Source: Legionellaceae bacterium
GTDB taxonomy: Bacteria > Pseudomonadota > Gammaproteobacteria > Legionellales > Legionellaceae
Length of the DNA: 7,157 nucleotides
Assembly (NCBI GenBank): GCA_947470005.1
Contig: CANISA010000080.1
Span: forward strand, 1 to 7,157
Direction of reading: 5' to 3'
The notes under the pieces were generated by a model. It did not search any database and was not told the origin of the DNA. It worked only from the letters and a program-made list of their open reading frames with translations. The position numbers and the translations under genes are program-made. Shown here in pieces: positions 6,148-7,157 of this stretch. The first letter of the stretch is position 1. Each line of letters starts with the position of its first letter.

Positions 6148-7157
6148 TTACTTTTTAACCTGATAACGCGTATTTCTACCATCGCCGGGTTGTTTTTCAA
6201 GGCAACCTTTCGCTCGCAGATCGGTCAAATGCCGGGTGGCGGTTGCTTTACTTACTTTCGTTAGTTTTTGATATTTAGCTGCACTTATTCCTTCTTTCGA
6301 TAACGCCTCATCATCAAACAATCGATTGAGTACCCTCACTTGTTCCGGTAGCAACGCTTGCTCTTGATGCTGCTGCCAAAATAAACTTTTTGCTAACGTT
6401 AAATCAATTTTATCAATCGCCGAATCAAGGGTTGTTTTCAATGTATTTAAAAACCAAAAAAGCCAGGGCGTAATGTCTAAACCGCTACGCTGACTCTTTT
6501 CCAATATTTGGTAATACTCCTGACGCTTTTCAAGAATGGTCGCCGATATCGCATACAGGCGAATGCTTTGCTTATCTTCTTGCGCCAGGGCTAAATCGGT
6601 CAACGCCCGTGTGATACGACCGTTCCCGTCATCAAACGGATGCAAGGTCACAAACCAAAAATGGCAGATCCCCGCTCTTAATAACGGATCCAGCGTGCTC
6701 TCCTCGCGACTCGCATTAAACCAGGTAATAAAACGCTTTAATTCATCCTCAAGGCCCGCCCGAGGTGGGGCTTCGAAATGCACATGAGGCTTATCTATAC
6801 GACCGGAAACAACCTGCATCGGTTCCTCACCGCGCAAAGTGCCCACGTTTATTTTATATATTGACGTTTCACCATCGGGAAAAAGCCATTGATGCCATTG
6901 ATATAAGCGCCCTACTGTTAAAGACTGCTCTGAATTACCAATCGCATCCATTAACATTTGCGCAAGTCCTTCTGAACGCACGGTTACCGAGGAATGTTTG
7001 AGCGTTAACCCTAGCCTTTTAGCTAAAGATGAACGTACGGATTGCGCGTTAAGCGCTTCCCCCTCAATGGCCGAGGAGGTAATGATATTTTGTAGCAACG
7101 TATCCAGCGCTGTTTCATTGGACGATTGTTCACTGATAAGGCCCGTCTTCCCGAGCA
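6148..7157 (-). CDS. Fic-domain protein (DUF4172/Fic/winged-helix type), N-terminus cut by window edge
   Basis: 335 codons plus a stop are open to the right edge; the frame reads on above a TTG at 7098, so that TTG is internal and about 30-50 N-terminal residues are probably missing. The Fic core motif HPFDDGNGRITR is complete at 6607-6642, with the catalytic His, the acidic residue, the GNGR loop and the second Arg, so nucleotidyl (usually AMP) transfer from ATP to a protein hydroxyl is expected. Upstream, TSSAIEGE (7057-7080) contains the S-x-x-x-E-G inhibitory motif, placing this in class II, where the helix is in the same protein and blocks ATP binding. The flap region GTLRGEE and VHFEAPP is also present. 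The last 65 residues look like a winged helix (SKATATRHLTDL as recognition helix), perhaps for DNA or self-regulation. The target protein is unknown. It has no obvious partner gene here and sits beside mobile debris. Confidence 0.93.
   Translation of the reverse strand, partial: LGKTGLISEQSSNETALDTLLQNIITSSAIEGEALNAQSVRSSLAKRLGLTLKHSSVTVRSEGLAQMLMDAIGNSEQSLTVGRLYQWHQWLFPDGETSIYKINVGTLRGEEPMQVVSGRIDKPHVHFEAPPRAGLEDELKRFITWFNASREESTLDPLLRAGICHFWFVTLHPFDDGNGRITRALTDLALAQEDKQSIRLYAISATILEKRQEYYQILEKSQRSGLDITPWLFWFLNTLKTTLDSAIDKIDLTLAKSLFWQQHQEQALLPEQVRVLNRLFDDEALSKEGISAAKYQKLTKVSKATATRHLTDLRAKGCLEKQPGDGRNTRYQVKK

Noticed and set aside
6136..6156. AT-only hairpin overlapping the Fic stop codon, with T-rich arm
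   Set aside because: Nine A-T or wobble pairs with a 3-nt loop are thermodynamically weak, and there is no GC core expected of a terminator.
1..7157. CRISPR arrays, tRNA or rRNA genes, toxin-antitoxin pairs, retron-type reverse transcriptase
   Set aside because: No regularly spaced repeats, cloverleaf-like segments, rRNA motifs, paired small genes or reverse transcriptase motifs were seen on either strand.

Overview
The window looks like chromosomal DNA of a moderately AT-rich gammaproteobacterium. The protein families fit this group: DUF3833 lipoprotein, DUF1365, a Cfa-like methyltransferase and a DUF4172-type Fic protein. A Legionella-like lineage is possible but unproven, because no rRNA or other taxonomic marker is present. 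All intact genes lie on the minus strand, so the window reads from right to left.

Region A (1-4400) is one compact lipid-modification operon. In transcription order it encodes a DUF3833 lipoprotein, an acyl desaturase with three histidine boxes, a short-chain dehydrogenase, a FAD-dependent amine-oxidase-like protein, a DUF1365 protein, and the start of a cyclopropane-fatty-acid-synthase-like methyltransferase that runs off the left edge. Genes overlap by 4-8 bp or are 2-16 bp apart. A plausible sigma-70 promoter (4436-4464) precedes the first gene. The likely logic is that the desaturase makes a double bond in an acyl chain, the Cfa-like enzyme adds a one-carbon unit at it, and the FAD and SDR enzymes carry out redox steps on the product. 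Related gene sets are linked to furan or branched fatty acids and singlet-oxygen defence in other proteobacteria. The exact product here is inference.

Region B (4577-5494) is a single gene for a soluble 305-residue protein that I do not recognise. It appears to have two domains joined by a proline-rich linker, and an acidic C-terminal tail.

Region C (5495-6147, about 650 bp) contains no intact gene and is a mosaic of broken mobile DNA: two 17-bp direct repeats resembling an IS21-type terminus (5573-5621), an internal scrap of an IS256/Mutator transposase (5679-5906, + strand), and an isolated group II intron 3' end (domains V and VI, minus strand, 5949-6024). A short plus-strand open tail (6026-6103) may be another gene remnant.

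Region D (6148-7157) is most of a Fic-domain protein with its own N-terminal inhibitory motif and a C-terminal winged helix. Its start lies beyond the right edge.
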